13,249 nucleotides of DNA from Betaproteobacteria bacterium. GTDB lineage: Bacteria; Pseudomonadota; Gammaproteobacteria; Burkholderiales; SG8-39. The stretch lies in NCBI GenBank assembly GCA_012274205.1, contig JAAOZY010000107.1, positions 1 to 13,249 of the forward strand, written 5' to 3'. Both the position numbers and the translations under genes were made by a program. Of this stretch, positions 12,437 to 13,249 are shown piece after piece; position 1 is the first letter of the stretch; the number at the start of each line of letters is the position of its first letter. The notes under the pieces were generated by a model. That model saw nothing but the letters and a program-made list of their open reading frames with translations. It did not search any database and was not told the origin of the DNA.

Positions 12437-12511
12437 CAAGCACTTGAAACTAAACACTTGTCCGCGTTATACCCGCTAAATGTCCAACCGTCAAGTGGAG
12501 TCAAGCGCTTG
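12437..12511. repeat. Cluster of CACTTG/CAAGTG motifs around the cold-shock promoter
   Basis: CAAGCACTTG (12437-12446), CACTTG (12455-12460), CAAGTG (12492-12497) and the perfect palindrome CAAGCGCTTG (12502-12511) lie within 75 bases. They flank the -10 and overlap the -35 box. The two 10-base near-palindromes have centres 65 bases apart. The placement suggests a regulator site, but no known regulator is recognised. Confidence 0.4.
12466..12494 (-). promoter_or_regulatory. Sigma-70 promoter of the cold-shock gene
   Basis: On the minus strand TTGACG (12494-12489) and TATAAC (12471-12466) are separated by exactly 17 bases. Both boxes are close to consensus. Transcription would start near 12459, giving a leader of about 117 bases. 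Confidence 0.7.
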
Positions 12512-12552
12512 GTGCCGGCCATCCGTCCGGCCTGCAGCAGCAGTGCCACGGC

Positions 12553-12584
12553 AAAAAAATGGGCGCGACCATGCGCGCCCATTT
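12553..12584 (-). terminator. Intrinsic terminator of efp
   Basis: AAATGGGCGCG (12557-12567) pairs perfectly with CGCGCCCATTT (12574-12584) across a 6-base loop. A run of seven A residues (12553-12559) gives U7 on the minus strand at the end of the stem. It lies 18 bases after the efp stop codon. Confidence 0.9.
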
Positions 12585-12601
12585 GGCAGTAGCGGAAGCG
12601 C

Positions 12602-13156
12602 TCAGACGCGGCGCTTGTACTCGCCGGTGCGGGTGTCGATCTCGATCTTGTCGCCGGTAGCGCAGAACAGCGGCACCTGCACCGAGAAGCCGGTGTTGAT
12701 CTTGGCCGGCTTCAGCACCTTGCCCGAGGTGTCGCCGCGTATGGCCGGCTCGGTGTAGATGATTTCGCGCACCACGGTATTCGGCAGTTCCACCGAAATC
12801 GCGCGGTCATCGTAGAACACGACTTCGCATTCCATGCCGTCCTCGAGGAAATTGATGCCCTCGCCCATATTGTCTTTCTCGACCTCGAACTGGTTGTAGT
12901 CGGCATCCATGAACACGTACATCGGGTCGGCGAAATACGAGTAGGTGGATTGTTTGCGCTCCAGCACCACGACGTCGAATTTCTCGTCGGCCTTGTACAC
13001 GCTCTCGCTGATCGATTCGGACAGCAGGTTCTTGAGTTTCATTTTGACCACGGAAGCATTGCGCCCGGACTTGCTGAATTCGGCTCTCTGCACCACCATC
13101 GGGTCGTTTCCGAGCATGATCACATTGCCTGCGCGGAGTTCTTGTGCGATTTTCAT
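12602..13156 (-). CDS. efp: Elongation factor P, arginine-32 type
   Basis: This 184-residue translation factor binds between the P and E sites and rescues ribosomes stalled at consecutive prolines. The N-terminal KOW-like domain is MKIAQELRAGNVIMLGNDPM (1-20). The acceptor loop reads KSGRNASVV (29-37), with Arg32 at the tip where Escherichia coli has lysine 34. Two OB domains follow, with ADPMYVFMDADYNQFEV at about 76-92, and the C-terminal signature TGDKIEIDTRTGEYKRRV at 167-184. Arg32 is the target of EarP rhamnosylation in Pseudomonas, Neisseria and many betaproteobacteria. The earP gene is usually adjacent and would be expected just beyond the right edge. AGGAAG lies about 11 bases before the ATG. 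Confidence 0.97.
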   Translation of the reverse strand: MKIAQELRAGNVIMLGNDPMVVQRAEFSKSGRNASVVKMKLKNLLSESISESVYKADEKFDVVVLERKQSTYSYFADPMYVFMDADYNQFEVEKDNMGEGINFLEDGMECEVVFYDDRAISVELPNTVVREIIYTEPAIRGDTSGKVLKPAKINTGFSVQVPLFCATGDKIEIDTRTGEYKRRV

Positions 13157-13201
13157 AATAAAACTGTCTTCCTAACCGGTTGATTGGGTCTAAAACGTTC
13201 T

Positions 13202-13231
13202 ATTTTAACAAATTTTCGCAAAAAAGCGCAA
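13202..13231 (-). promoter_or_regulatory. Predicted promoter of efp
   Basis: On the minus strand TTGCGC (13231-13226) and TAAAAT (13207-13202) are separated by 18 bases in an A/T-rich stretch that stands out from the GC-rich surroundings. Transcription would start near 13195, about 40 bases before the ATG. The last bases of the window to 13249 hold no other visible feature. Confidence 0.5.
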
Positions 13232-13249
13232 GATTATTCGCGAGGTCCC

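Overview
The window is 13.2 kb of GC-rich bacterial chromosome. Codon third positions are mostly G or C, Shine-Dalgarno sites are good and intergenic gaps are short. A fused TRAP-TAXI transporter, a BadI-type ring-cleaving hydrolase and an elongation factor P with arginine at position 32 together fit a metabolically versatile betaproteobacterium, perhaps Burkholderiales-like. That placement is an inference. No tRNA, rRNA, CRISPR array or intact mobile element was seen.

Layout. (1) 1-229, minus strand: the N-terminal end of a MOT1-type molybdate transporter, cut by the window edge. (2) 415-2049, plus strand: an acyl-CoA dehydrogenase, then a 95-residue helical protein of unknown function. (3) 10947 down to 2096, minus strand: a tightly packed catabolic cluster in the order acyl-CoA dehydrogenase, benzoylformate-decarboxylase-like ThDP enzyme, CoxL-type molybdenum hydroxylase large subunit, TAXI solute-binding protein, fused DctQM TRAP permease with a DUF3394 tail. 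The first three genes are 1-2 bases apart, and the last two overlap by 4 bases (GTGA). A 171-base gap with a hairpin separates the hydroxylase from the transporter pair. (4) 11151-11939, plus strand: badI, 2-ketocyclohexanecarboxyl-CoA hydrolase, divergent from the cluster. Its predicted promoter shares its -10 region with that of the cluster. (5) 12139-13156, minus strand: cspA-type cold-shock gene and efp, each with a promoter and a terminator that can be read in the sequence.

How the genes may work together (inference). The TAXI/TRAP pair would import an organic acid. The molybdenum hydroxylase, ThDP 2-oxo-acid decarboxylase and acyl-CoA dehydrogenase would oxidise it. BadI would hydrolytically open an alicyclic beta-keto-CoA ring to pimeloyl-CoA. 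The molybdate transporter could supply the hydroxylase cofactor. The main oddities are a CoxL-type subunit with no FAD or iron-sulfur partner gene beside it, and a five-gene combination I do not recognise as a described pathway. cspA and efp are housekeeping genes that mark the right end of the catabolic region.
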